In this document: positions 29,824-40,019 of the stretch, one piece after another
Layout of the letters: every line of letters starts with the position of its first letter
Position numbering within the stretch: the first letter of the stretch is position 1
Origin: Chara braunii
Taxonomy: Eukaryota > Streptophyta > Charophyceae > Charales > Characeae
Direction of reading: 5' to 3'
NCBI GenBank assembly: GCA_003427395.1
Contig: BFEA01001147.1
Location: forward strand, 123,864-165,532
DNA length: 41,669 nucleotides
Position numbers and translations under genes: made by a program
Notes under the pieces: model-generated
The model's database searches: none
Seen by the model: only the letters and a program-made list of their open reading frames with translations
What the model was told of the DNA's origin: nothing

Positions 29824-31985
29824 TGTCGCGCGCGGCGGTCCCGCACCCCGTTGGGAGCGCTGAACCTCACGGTCGTGTCACGCAGGATTTATTTTCGAAG
29901 AACAACTTGTCACCACTCCAACCGTGCGCACAGGCTATACCTTTCATGACGCCTTGCGACAGGTCGGAACGTCGCGAGGTACAACTTACCTCTACCCGAG
30001 GGGCTGTCACCACCCTCAGGTAGGCGTATCCCTGCTGAGCTACCGGCCTACGTGCGAAAGCTTTTACATGCCTGAGTAGAGGTAGGTCAGTCGAGGGCGT
30101 TTGCTCCATCGCTGTAGCATGAAATGGGGTACGCGCGGTAAAACGCCTAGGATTGACCCGTTAGATACTCAGGTCGAACGTTGAGACAGTCGTCTTATTT
30201 CCGCTTTTGTTCTCAAAACACTTTCTCCTTCTAACCTATATGATCAACGTATCAAAACCTTGTCACTACTAAAGATAATCTATTTCACTCAACGTATAAC
30301 TGATCATCAGATAATATATAAGACTTGATTATGAATAGTAAGGTATTACCGCTGGGAACCCTTCCCACTTTCACAAGTGCTGAGTGTCTAAACTCTTCAC
30401 AATGTTAATTCCAGTCTAACCCAAATCATGCACAAAACAGACCTCCACAACATAATGCAAAGACAGTTCACATGCCATGCACTAACGACGTCAACCATCA
30501 GCCATTGACATTGTCCCTCACTCCCCAAACCATGCATGACAGCTCTATCTTTCCTTAGATGCAAGCCCAACCCCCTCACATTTATTCAAAGTACCCTTGA
30601 GAGTGAACAGGACCATTTACGCGGTGACCACAAGTGACAGTTTTACAAACCACAGGGTTTGTTTTTGGATATAGGTATAGATTCAAAGTGGAAAGAGTTG
30701 AATCGGCAACGACCGACCTGTTATCGAGTGATAACAGAAAATTGAGTCCTTTATGTAAGACTTCTTATTTAATTGCAGTAGACCAAGGCAAAGACCTGCA
30801 CACAAACAGGTCAACAAAGATTCAACATCCTCACTTGATTCCCACATAATGATATCTAAGGGTCAAACCCTTTAGATCTGATCTATAAACTCTGGAATCA
30901 ACATCCCAGTGCCTAATCCCTAGCTTCTAACTATCCCAAGTCATCTTGTCACTCTACCTCTTTCTGTTTCAAGGAGTCTTTTGCCTATGTCCTATGTCGT
31001 CTTAGGGAAACTCATATTTCCCTTACTCTAAGTCCTTGCATTTCACTCTGGTGGGTAAGCATACCCTTTGATACTTTATGCGGTAGTATGACCGAGATCA
31101 ACTCAAGCCAGTGGCGGATTCTCCGATGAACTGCGGCTGCACGGGGTATCTTCTTTCTCTGATTCCTTTTAGCTGCGGTGTTTCGTTTTTTCTTGCGTTC
31201 CTTTTAGGGACCTTTGGAGTTGTTCTCGATGGAGCATTCCCTTTTTCCTTCCCGTTTCTTCTTGTCCTGACATACGTAAGTAGTAGGCCGATTCACCCGG
31301 GAATCTTCCACTACTTGATCAAATGCAAACAATCCGTTAGTCAGAAGAGTAGTCGAGTCGCCCTACGAGAGCACCCAGCCACCCTTCAAAGTCCAAGCAG
31401 CCANATAGTTCATGCAATCTAGTGCAAGCAATCGGATAACTCACCCGGGAGTATCCTTTTATCAATTAAGCAGGTGGTTAGGAGTCTTAGGACGTCCATG
31501 TTTAGCCGTCTCAACACTTGACCCTGCATTCAGAGAACATTCTAGATCCATGTGTTAGTACAGAGTTTAAGTTAATAATAGGTGACTTTCCCGGAAGCCT
31601 CCTATTACTCCTTGATCAGAACTCGAGCTATTTTTACAAGTGTAATAGGATGACACTACGAGAGTCACCCTACTACTTACTTAGAGTCAGACGAACCAGG
31701 ATTAAGTTAGTGGACTAAGGCAAGCCGAAGTATCTTACTTGGTACGTTAAGATAGGCAAGCAGGCTATAGGATAACCCCACGGGAGCCTCCTATCTTCGG
31801 ATCATTAGTACTTATTTATGTCGCCTGTCAGTTATACCTAGACAAGTAGTAGGGTTACTCACCCGGTAGTATCCCTCTACTGCCGAAACACAATTATCAT
31901 TAGTAGACCTCTGAATCAAACAAGTACTAGGATAATTCTCCCGGGAGTTACCCTACCACCAGTTTGATGAGTAGGAAATCAATTT
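29824..31985 (-). mobile_element. LTR, copy 3, 5'-truncated
   Basis: Closely matches 8,093-10,250 in order and sequence, including the polyadenylation signal (29,888-29,893) and the first hairpins of the array. It stops abruptly near 31,985, in the middle of the first tandem unit, where element B begins. About 2 kb of the LTR, compared with copy 2, is missing. An LTR followed by a primer binding site shows this was a 5' LTR. Confidence 0.85.
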
Positions 31986-31989
31986 AAAC

Positions 31990-32644
31990 ATTGATCGGGC
32001 CAGAAGCGTTTGTTTGGGTGGAGATGGAGCACACTCTCGATCATGAAAATATAATAGTGCGGGCGACATTGTATCTTTCGTCGCATCTATGGAGGATGCA
32101 CGTGATAGATCTGACAGTAGGACACAGTCGGCCTTTATCACGATACATCCTAATCACTGGGACGATTCTCGAGGAAAAGATCCGAGAAACAAGCTGGGGG
32201 GAGTTCAGGTCAGTAATTTCTATGAGAGAAGCAAGGTGGGCATAGAAATTCGTTTTCCCCACCAATTGTATAATAGCCACACTTCCAGACTTAATCATTA
32301 ATGAAGTCTTCCATGGACACCTAAATGTGGAGCAAGCGGCTTTAGCGGCTCGAGCAGCGCCCCAGGGAGGGTGCAAATTTTTCATGCCAGAAGCCCTCTA
32401 CTGCCTATATTTAGAAATGGGGCCATAATTGGCTAATAGGGATTTCGAGGAAATCTTGTCAATATTTAACGCTTACGTCCGCGTATACTTCATGGAGCCA
32501 AGGCAAACATATTTGAAACAACTCAAGGCCGAAGTAAAAATCAGGGCGTATATTGATAGCATCCCCATAATGTTTGGAATGGTATATGATTCCTGCACGG
32601 GCGACTGGATGTCCGTTGAAGAGGTTGGACAAATGGGGTGGTAA
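31990..32644 (+). pseudogene. Element B N-terminal domain of unknown function, broken
   Basis: Homologous to the minus-strand relic at 27,648-28,460 (see shared words there). Coding is split by TAG at 32,246-32,248, TAA at 32,426-32,428 and a final TAA at 32,642-32,644. The domain precedes capsid, where many plant Ty3 elements have an extended Gag. Function not known to me. The remaining 32,645-32,870 keeps short open pieces but no motif. Confidence 0.6.
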
Positions 32645-32874
32645 GGATAGTAACCGGAATCAATGACAGAAGAGGTTGGACGTTGGAAGGGACACTGGTT
32701 AGGAAAATTAGTGAGTGCCGATTAGTAAGGAGAGACAGGGATCATGAACTTAGAATGTAGGCGCAGAGAATCTTAAATAGCATAAGGAAAGAAAGTAAGG
32801 CGGTCGAAAATTTAATTCGAAAAACCATCGTTTTTGTGTGTGTAACACAGATTTGTGTGGAAAATGGGATGCGC

Positions 32875-34372
32875 AAACGGGGCAGAGCCCATAACAGCGG
32901 TCGAGATCGCACGACTGCTGGATAGTAGAAATGTCAGGAGGTCCCAACTTCCTTGGATATAAAACTTTCCATTCCAAGGAGAGAGAGTGTCACACTGGCT
33001 TGAACTGCTGGAGCAGGTGTTCAATCGACTGACGCCGACAGAAAAATTCGCCTAATTATTCGAATATGTGTGGGGGGAATATCGCCCCGACGTTGAACAG
33101 ATTGTGGCCAATGCCCAAGGGGACTGGGATAATTTCAAAGTGGAGATGTAAAGAAAATACAAGCTGGGAGACGGGTTGTTGACAATCGACCAACTTTATA
33201 ACGTCAACCGAAATGACTTCACCACGATAGGGGCGTTTGCAACAGTCCTTGAGAAAATGGCGAAACGAGTACCGGGGCTTTCAGAAGAAATGCAGTGTGT
33301 CATTTTTCTGGGAAAGTTCTCAGGATACGAGACTATCGAGTTGACCCGGGAAGAAGCACCAGGGAAAAAGACTTCATGGGAAACCATAAAAAAAATTTTG
33401 GCATCTGGGAGCCTAAACCATTTCCACCATCAAGTGAAGATGGAGAGGAAGAGGAGGAAGGAAATAGGAATCGTCCAAGGAGCGGACTCAACCTTAGGAG
33501 GAGTGTTGAGTAGTATGGTCACTCAACTGAAAGAGTTGAAAGACAAAGTGGAGTCAGAAAAAGTGATGGCAGTTGAACAAGTGACGAATAAGAGAAGACA
33601 TGAGGAGGAGAGTGATGGAAATAAGGGGGAAGCAAAAACTGAAACGGTAACGCAAGCTAAGAAGGCCCAAAAGCAGAACCAAAACCAGGCGCCAAAGAAA
33701 CAAGGGGCAGGAAACGGACATAATTCACAACAGACTGAGGTGACAAATGACGCAGGAACATCATCCCCGATTCCTCCATTTGGAACATGGTCAGTGGTGG
33801 CTCCTATGGGGGCTTGGCCAGGATATTGCCCCAGGAATCAATGGCGGGGTTTTGGACAAATTGGGATGAACCCGAATCTGCCTCAGGTTCAAGGAGCCGG
33901 GGCAGGACCATCCGAAGGGCAAGGAGCAAGTGGAGGAATGCCACAACAGGCCCTACCGACGCAAGGTAACCAAGGACAATTTCAGGGATAAGGGCACGAT
34001 CAAGGGCATGGAAAGGGGAGAAATGGAGGAAGAGGAAATTACAATGGAGGACGAGGATTTTGAGGAAGAGGAAATGGTGGACAAGGTGGGACTTGGGAAA
34101 ATCAAGGAGGTAATCAGACTGAAAACTACAATCAGTCGAATGTTAATCAAATTGGACAAGAATACAACCAAGGTTTTGGTCAGGATTATGACCAAGGTTA
34201 CGGACAAGGTTATAACCAGAATTACGATAGAGGGTTTGGAAGGAGTGACTGGCAATGAAATGATCAAGGCGCCGGAAGAGGATGGATAGACTACAGCGAG
34301 TGCGTATGTACGCACTGTACGATAAAAGGACATACAGTAAGGAGATGTCATGTTAGGAGGATGGATGAGCAA
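32875..34372 (+). pseudogene. Element B gag: capsid and CCHC zinc knuckle, broken
   Basis: Gag assembles the particle and packages RNA. One frame carries the whole protein: capsid-like helices (WLELLEQVFNRL, WDNFKVEM, YKLGDG, FATVLEKM, CVIFLGKF; about 32,990-33,330), a basic coiled segment (33,430-33,640), a Gln/Gly/Asn-rich part (33,650-34,270), then a canonical zinc knuckle CTHCTIKGHTVRRC (34,307-34,348; C-x2-C-x4-H-x4-C). In-frame stops: TAA 32,960, 33,053, 33,149 and 33,989; TGA 34,061 and 34,256. Each can come from CAA, CGA or TGG by one transition. No single ATG start can be fixed. Confidence 0.85.
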
Positions 34373-35309
34373 GATGGCTTGATCACATCCAGTATCGACG
34401 GTGATGTGTTCGATAAGAGAGGAGATAAGATCGACCCAAACATCCCTGGGAGCACGAGAAAAGAAGCCATTAGGGTCGCAGGGCTTGGACCCAGCGCCCC
34501 TGCCATGTTTCGTATATGGCAGGAGAAGGAAGACCCTTTTATCTGGGTGGAGGAAGTTGATGAACTAAGTGACCAATTGAAGAAAGGAGCGAGGATTAGC
34601 CAAGAAGAAGAGAATACATCACTAGTCGAAATTGAGCCAGACGAAGATATTATAGTTAGAGAGTCGGCAAGGGAAACCCTGGGAAGAATGAAAGACATGA
34701 TAGATAAGATGGGTAGGTTAAATGTGAAAATGTCTGATCTGCAAGGAGGAAAGGAACTTGAAAATGAGGATGCCGCGCGTATTCACAATGAGTCGGGAAG
34801 GAGAAAATGACAAGCCTAGATCTCCTAACCCCAGAGCATTAAGAGCTACTCTGGCGGCTGGTTCAGAAACTGCTTACCAAGCACTGAGGAACTTTGTTCC
34901 TCATACTGCACGAAGACCTCAAGGAGGAAACGCGCCCAAGGAACCATCGCAGNNTCCTGTACCACCTCAAGGAGGAGCCNCTATTGAAATAGAGGAAGAN
35001 GAAGAGGAGGAACATNATGAGTTGNCTAAGGAGGAAGAGAACAGACAGACTGAGTTAAAGACTAAAAAGCGGAAGATTGATGGTAAGGAAGGAAAGGAAA
35101 AAGTTGGGGAGAAGTCAAAGAAGAAATGGAAGTACCANACGTCTATTGAAGAAGNAGNTGATCTGGACAATCTGGTAAATAAGCTTCTTGAGGGACATAA
35201 TGAATTGTTAAATTTAAAAGAGATTTTGGCAACTGCACCTAAGCTCAGGGAACTGGTAAAAGCTAAACAGGCAAAAAAGAAAGTAGCGACAGTAAGGATG
35301 GGAACCTGA
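34373..35309 (+). pseudogene. Element B Gag-protease linker, frameshifted
   Basis: Continues the gag frame to 34,810, then shifts by one base; the other frame runs to 35,309 (RALRATLAAGSETAYQALRN, then a Glu/Lys-rich segment with N calls). It probably forms a helical linker before protease. A further shift near 35,300 leads into the protease frame. No enzymatic motif. Confidence 0.6.
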
Positions 35310-35665
35310 TTCCCAAGGAAGCCAACTGGGCTGTAGCAGAGAGTAAGATGGATTGAAAATTTGTGGGGACAGGATCCATATATGTCAATATAAGAGGGAA
35401 AGGATGCCCTGGGATGTTGGACACGGGAGCAGAGATGAATATTATGAATCTTGAAACGACTGAGATGCTAGGATTGGAGATCGATAGGAGGGACTCAATT
35501 TACCTCAATGGGGCTAGTGGAAAATCAGGATACGTAGGGATTGCCTCAAATGTAGTTATGGAAATAGGAAGCGTCGGGGTCCGATCCTGCTTTTACATAA
35601 TGCCTACCTTTACAGGGAAGGTCCTTCTTGTCGCGAATATAGTCCCTTATCATGAACAAGCATGA
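35310..35665 (+). pseudogene. Element B aspartic protease
   Basis: Retropepsin-type protease that cuts Gag-Pol. The active-site motif LDTGAE is present (DTG at 35,420-35,428), after the beta strand GSIYVNIRG. The usual second hydrophobic motif near the C terminus is replaced by VLLVANI, followed by a frame change at about 35,650, so a small deletion is likely. TGA at 35,354-35,356 lies just upstream, in place of a probable Trp. Confidence 0.8.
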
Positions 35666-36818
35666 CGGGACCATGTACGTAATTTTATGTAACCCCGCTC
35701 ATGGTAATTTCGAGGTCATTACCTGTAAGAATACAGACCCTCATAGCTCGAAGAACCGACTCAATGCTGGGTCATATACCTTCGAGGAATCTGAGAATAG
35801 AAGAAGAGAATTAGAGTGGGGACTTGATGAGGATGAGGAAGAGGAAGAAAGTGAAGGATTAGCCCAGAGTCTAGCCAACATCGACCAAGCTATGTATATG
35901 GTATCCGCGTACAATATGGCGGAACCAGAGGCCATTCGAGCATTGGCTGATAAGTTGTATGATTTCCCTGAAGAGGGGAGGATGGAGTTGGTGTACAGTC
36001 CACCCCCTAGGAAAGACAAAGTGCAAGGACCCTGCGCTCAAGCATGCGGCCAACATTTTTTAGGGGTGGGCTCAAGCAAGGGGGAAAAAGGAGGTACAAG
36101 ACGGTAGATAAAAAAAACTCACCCTGTTCCAGTGTTAGTGACACATGAGGAGGGAGTCTACTATGAGCAGGAACGAGAATTGATTAGGCAAATGAGAGAG
36201 AAATGGAAAGCTGAATCCTGTCGTATCAACGAGGAGACTAAGAAAGACCTGAAAATTGGTGAACCTGAGTTCTTAACCAAGCAAGAGAGAGCGTTAGTAG
36301 TTGAGTTAATGAAGGAAAAACACAGCGCCTATGTCTCCAACGATGAGCAGAGGGGAAGGCTAGATATGGACAAGATAAGGATGATCCGAATTCACACAGT
36401 CCCACATCAACCTTGGAATGTTAGAGGAGTCAGGTATCCAAATCCCGATGATCAGAGAAGGGTGGTAGAGTACCTTGACAGGAAGATTGGTTCTCACGTA
36501 GCAGGATTCTTTAGCAAGCCTTATGCCTCACCATGGTTCTGCTTCATCAAGCCAAATGGAGTACTCAGGTGGGTGCAAAATTTGCAAAGATTGAACGCTG
36601 TAACGGTTAGGGATGTTGGAGGGCTCTCTAACGCTGATCAACTCTCTGAGGCCTGTGCTGGAAGGTTCATTATCTCGCTCATAGATCTGTACTCTGGTTA
36701 CAACCAATTCCCCGTGTATCCGACGGATAGGCCAATAACAGCAATCCATACTCCAAGGGGATTGATTCACATGAACGTGGCGCCCCAAGGATGGACGAAT
36801 GTGGTAGCCATGGTACAA
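35652..36818 (+). pseudogene. Element B reverse transcriptase, N-terminal half
   Basis: Copies RNA to DNA. After a linker with an acidic stretch and TAG at 36,105-36,107, the frame runs through the fingers (YPNPDDQRRVVEYLD), SPWFCFIKPNG, motif A (SLIDLYSGYNQ, with the first catalytic Asp) and motif B (APQGWTN). The coding sequence stops at 36,818, where a DNA transposon is inserted. Confidence 0.9.
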
Positions 36819-37229
36819 CACAAGCGGTTAACGGGGACCCCCACTTTTCGGCCGTGAGTAACCATGAATGATCCTGAAATTAGGGTTTCGAGGTCAAATT
36901 TTGTGTTTTTTTGGAATTTTTTTTTTTCTTTCTGTTTTTGTTTTTGGACAAGCTTGCTGTGTGTCAAATTTGGTGTCATTAGGGTTATTAGAATTTGTGT
37001 TGTTCATCATTTTGAAAATCATGAAATTCCGATGAAAATATTATTGGCAAAATTGCCTGAAAATGCACTTTTGATATACAGTTTTATGTGTTTTTAATTT
37101 TATTTTATTTTTTGTATAATATGTTAGTAAGAAGTGCATTCTATACATTGTCGTGCAGTTTGCTTGAAATGACCTTATGGTTTTCTTATAAATTGAGGTG
37201 AAAAATGGGGGCTCGGTTAACCGGCTTTC
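36819..37229. mobile_element. 411-base MITE-like DNA transposon inserted in reverse transcriptase
   Basis: Flanked by an exact 8-base duplication TGGTACAA (36,811-36,818 and 37,230-37,237). Ends are imperfect terminal inverted repeats of about 30 bases: left CACAAGCGGTTAACGGGGAC then CCCCACTTTTC; right, read inward, GAAAGCCGGTTAACCGAGCC then CCCATTTTTC. The interior is AT-rich without coding capacity. An 8-base duplication points to the hAT superfamily, so this is a non-autonomous passenger. Insert plus one duplication is 419 bases, which accounts for the frame change on either side. Confidence 0.9.
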
Positions 37230-37237
37230 TGGTACAA

Positions 37238-38161
37238 AGGAGTATGTTGAGAGTCATGCAGCCAATCAGTCCGCAGATTACTGAATCGTACGTCGATGAT
37301 CTAGCTGTGAAAGACCCTATGGTGAAAGATGAGCAAGAGGTAGCGCCTGGCACAAGGAAGTTTGTCTGGGATCATGTCAATGATCTCAGAAAAGTGTTTC
37401 GATTATTACAAGAGTATAATCTTACGGCTAGCGGAGCTAAGTCCAGGCATTGCATGAGTGAGGTCACTATATTAGGCTTTGTATGCAACAAGTAGGGTCG
37501 TCGTCCAGACACCAGGAAAACAAACAAGATCCTTGAATGACCTACGCCTTTCAGAATTGTGAGCGAAGAAATGTGTTTTCTTAGAATTTGCGGGTTCTGG
37601 AGAATTTTTATTGAACGGTTTGCTGCTAAGACAAATCATGTGAGGAAACTGGGTAGAAAGAATCAAGAATGGGAATAGGGAGAAAAACAGAAACAAGTGG
37701 TGAAGAGTTTGAAGGGGGAATTTAAAGAAGGAGGTCTTGTGTTTGGGGTCCCTAACTATGAAGCTATTACTGAACGACTCTTTATCATAGAGACTGACTC
37801 CGGGCCCACAGCTTTGGAAGGCGTTCTACTCCAGACAGATCTGGAAGGGAAAGAAAGACCTTTGCGTTTTGAGAGTCGAACCCTCAATACTACTGAGAGG
37901 AACTACTCTCAATTCAAAAAGGGGGTCTTGGTCGTACTGCACTGCCTGCGTATCTTTAGGCACTATCTCTATGGGAGGATGTTTCTCCTAAGAATAGATC
38001 CAACAACCCTTATATATTCCCTCAAGAATTTCGCATCCACGGATCCTACTATCGCCAGATGGCTCACGTACATCTGGATGTTCGACTTTCAATTGGAACA
38101 TATCCCAGGGAATAAAAACAGGGCTGATAGGTTGAGCAGGATAGAGTGGGAGAAACCTTGA
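37238..38161 (+). pseudogene. Element B reverse transcriptase C-terminal half and RNase H
   Basis: The catalytic YVDD lies at 37,289-37,300 and the thumb GRRPDTRK follows a TAG (37,493-37,495). TGA 37,538-37,540 and TAG 37,676-37,678 replace residues that are Trp in related elements. RNase H begins near 37,760: the first catalytic Asp is in ETDSG (37,796-37,798), a second Asp in RIDPTTL, and ADRLSR ends it. The expected catalytic Glu in NYSQFKK-E-VL is Gly (GGG, 37,922-37,924), which should inactivate it. TGA at 38,159-38,161 ends the frame. Confidence 0.9.
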
Positions 38162-38642
38162 GATGCAAAGGAAGAGACTCCACCAGTGGATGGATTCCTA
38201 GATGAAGATGATATGCAGCTCCATGTGAATTCATGGACACTGAGTGTTAACGATAGGGATGCACGGAGAGGAAAGTCCATGTGGTACGCCCCAACAACTT
38301 TTGTAAAGGTCGATGGGTTGGTGTTGAAACCTTTCATTGAAGAAGACGCATGTAGAGAAAGGAATGAAGAGTGGATGGAGGAGTTGGCTCTGGTAGAGAC
38401 CTACAGATTGACGGACGATCCAGTGACAATTGAGGCAGGAACGAAGCAGGTAGATCAGCACCTGATGACAATGGGGAGAATAAATACATTACCTCGTCAA
38501 CTCACTACTACAAATTCGGGCTGACAATGAAGAAGAGATAACAAAGGCAGACGAGATAGTGTTGGGGGATGACTTTGAATTTGATGAGGAGTTGAAAGGA
38601 GAGGAGTTTGAACAAGGGGAAATCTCGGAGGATTTCCGGTAA
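38162..38642 (+). pseudogene. Linker between RNase H and integrase
   Basis: Open in the RNase H frame to about 38,524, then an acidic stretch (DDFEFDEELKGEE) in the next frame to TAA 38,640-38,642. No enzymatic motif. Confidence 0.55.
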
Positions 38643-39961
38643 GAAGAATATGATGGGTTCCATCTGNAAATGAGGCTTCTTCTCTCCGGAGATAAGCGAG
38701 AAAGAGAAGTTAGTAAAAAAACTCTCCGTATGAGAGATCATTACATAGTGAGGGAAGGTCATCTCTTCATCAGGCACAAAAGGGGAGATCATTACATAGT
38801 GAGGGAAGGTCATCTCTTCATCAGGCACAAAAGGGGACCTCCTCTCCTAGGAGGGTCATTTGTGGCAGGAATCGGCAGATCGATGTGATAGCAGGGCTTC
38901 ATGATGGACCCGTAAGAGGTCACAGGAGTTTCNCCACTACCATCAAGAAGGTGACCGAGCTGTACTTTTGGGAGGGTATGTATGAAATGATCCGAAAGTA
39001 CTGCGCATCGTGCGTCCCCTGCCAAATCAACTCTCCAATCAGGTGCAAGGAACCCCTACATCCAAGGTATGTCAAGGATGTGAGGGCAGTGATCCATCTG
39101 GAACTACTAGCAATGCCTTTGGGACTCGGAGGCTATAACTATATCTTTGATCCACGAGATAATCTCACGGGATTTGTTGATGGAAAGGCCATCCGAATCA
39201 AAACAGGAGCAGTCTTGGCAGAATGCATCAAGGAATATTACCTCCGGTATCCTTTCGTTGTGGAGTTTACAATGGATAGGGGGTCTGAGTTCACGTGTGG
39301 GGAAGTGAAAGAGTAGTTGGACGACCTAGGAGTTATTGTCAAGTACACGACCAGAGCACATCCGCAGGCGAATGCACCTGTTGAAAAAGAGCACAGTACG
39401 ATCACCAATTTGTTGGCGAAGTGGACAGCTGGGAAGCCAAACCTGTGGCCAAAATTCCTAAGAACGGTGTTCTTTGTCAAAAACGTCACAGTCAAGAGAA
39501 CCACAGGTTATGCCCCTGCAACCTTGTGGTACGGGAGGCATGCCACGTTTCCTATAGAGAGTTTCTTAAAGACATGACGAAGGCAAGATCTCGAGAATGA
39601 TATGCCTCTGGAAGAGTTGCTTGACATCAAGGCCAAGCAGGTCAGCATCACTGAGGAGAGAATACAGGAAGCAGTGGAAAAAGTGGCTGACAGTCGTGGA
39701 AAAGACAAGAAAAGGTGGGATAGATCTCCGCGCGTAAGAGATGAACCATTGGAAATCGGAGACATAGTACTAGTGTACGAATCCGCACTCGAGAAGCAAT
39801 GGTCAAGGAAGCTGGACAAGAGATGGTTAGGACCCTTCAGAGTCAGACGCAGAGGAAATTATAGAGCTTATGAGCTGGAAGAGATGGATGAAACACCAAG
39901 AAAAGACTGGATTTCCGGATCTAGGCTGAAGAAGTTCAAAATAAGGCAAAAGGTGAGTTGA
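38643..39961 (+). pseudogene. Element B integrase
   Basis: Inserts retroelement DNA into the genome. The zinc-binding domain (HDGPVRGH, then CASCVPC) spans about 38,850-39,020, with a frameshift near 38,855. Catalytic core: second Asp in MDRGSEF (39,275-39,277) and Glu in APVEKEH (39,383-39,385) with exactly 35 residues between them; the first catalytic Asp is Glu (HLELLAMPLG, 39,101-39,103). TAG 39,314-39,316 and TGA 39,575-39,577 break the frame. The GPF module (WLGPFRV) lies near 39,824-39,845. No chromodomain; the frame ends at 39,961. Confidence 0.9.
38736..38837 (+). repeat. Exact 51-base tandem duplication in integrase
   Basis: GATCATTACATAGTGAGGGA and onward to AAAAGGGGA occurs twice, 51 bases apart, without differences. 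It adds 17 residues in frame to the integrase zinc domain region, so it is a recent event compared with the substitutions. Confidence 0.95.
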
Positions 39962-40019
39962 TAAAAGATGAAAGAAAAACTTGATGATCTTATGGAGCCT
40001 TTGCTGTGAAACAGGCAGC

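Larger units (their letters stand above)
31990..39961 (+). mobile_element. Element B: Ty3/Gypsy retrotransposon relic
   Basis: A plus-strand gag-pro-RT-RNase H-integrase order, the Ty3/Gypsy order (integrase after RNase H). No LTR of its own is visible in the window; the left end is cut at about 31,985 against LTR copy 3. It holds about twenty premature stops, several frameshifts, a 51-base duplication and a 411-base DNA transposon. No chromodomain follows integrase. The sense strand is strongly purine-rich, which creates long antisense frames that are not genes. Confidence 0.9.

Noticed and set aside
33953-34372. Antisense frame of 139 codons over element B, and other long antisense frames there.
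   Set aside because: They mirror the purine-rich sense strand, which carries recognisable Gag and Pol motifs.
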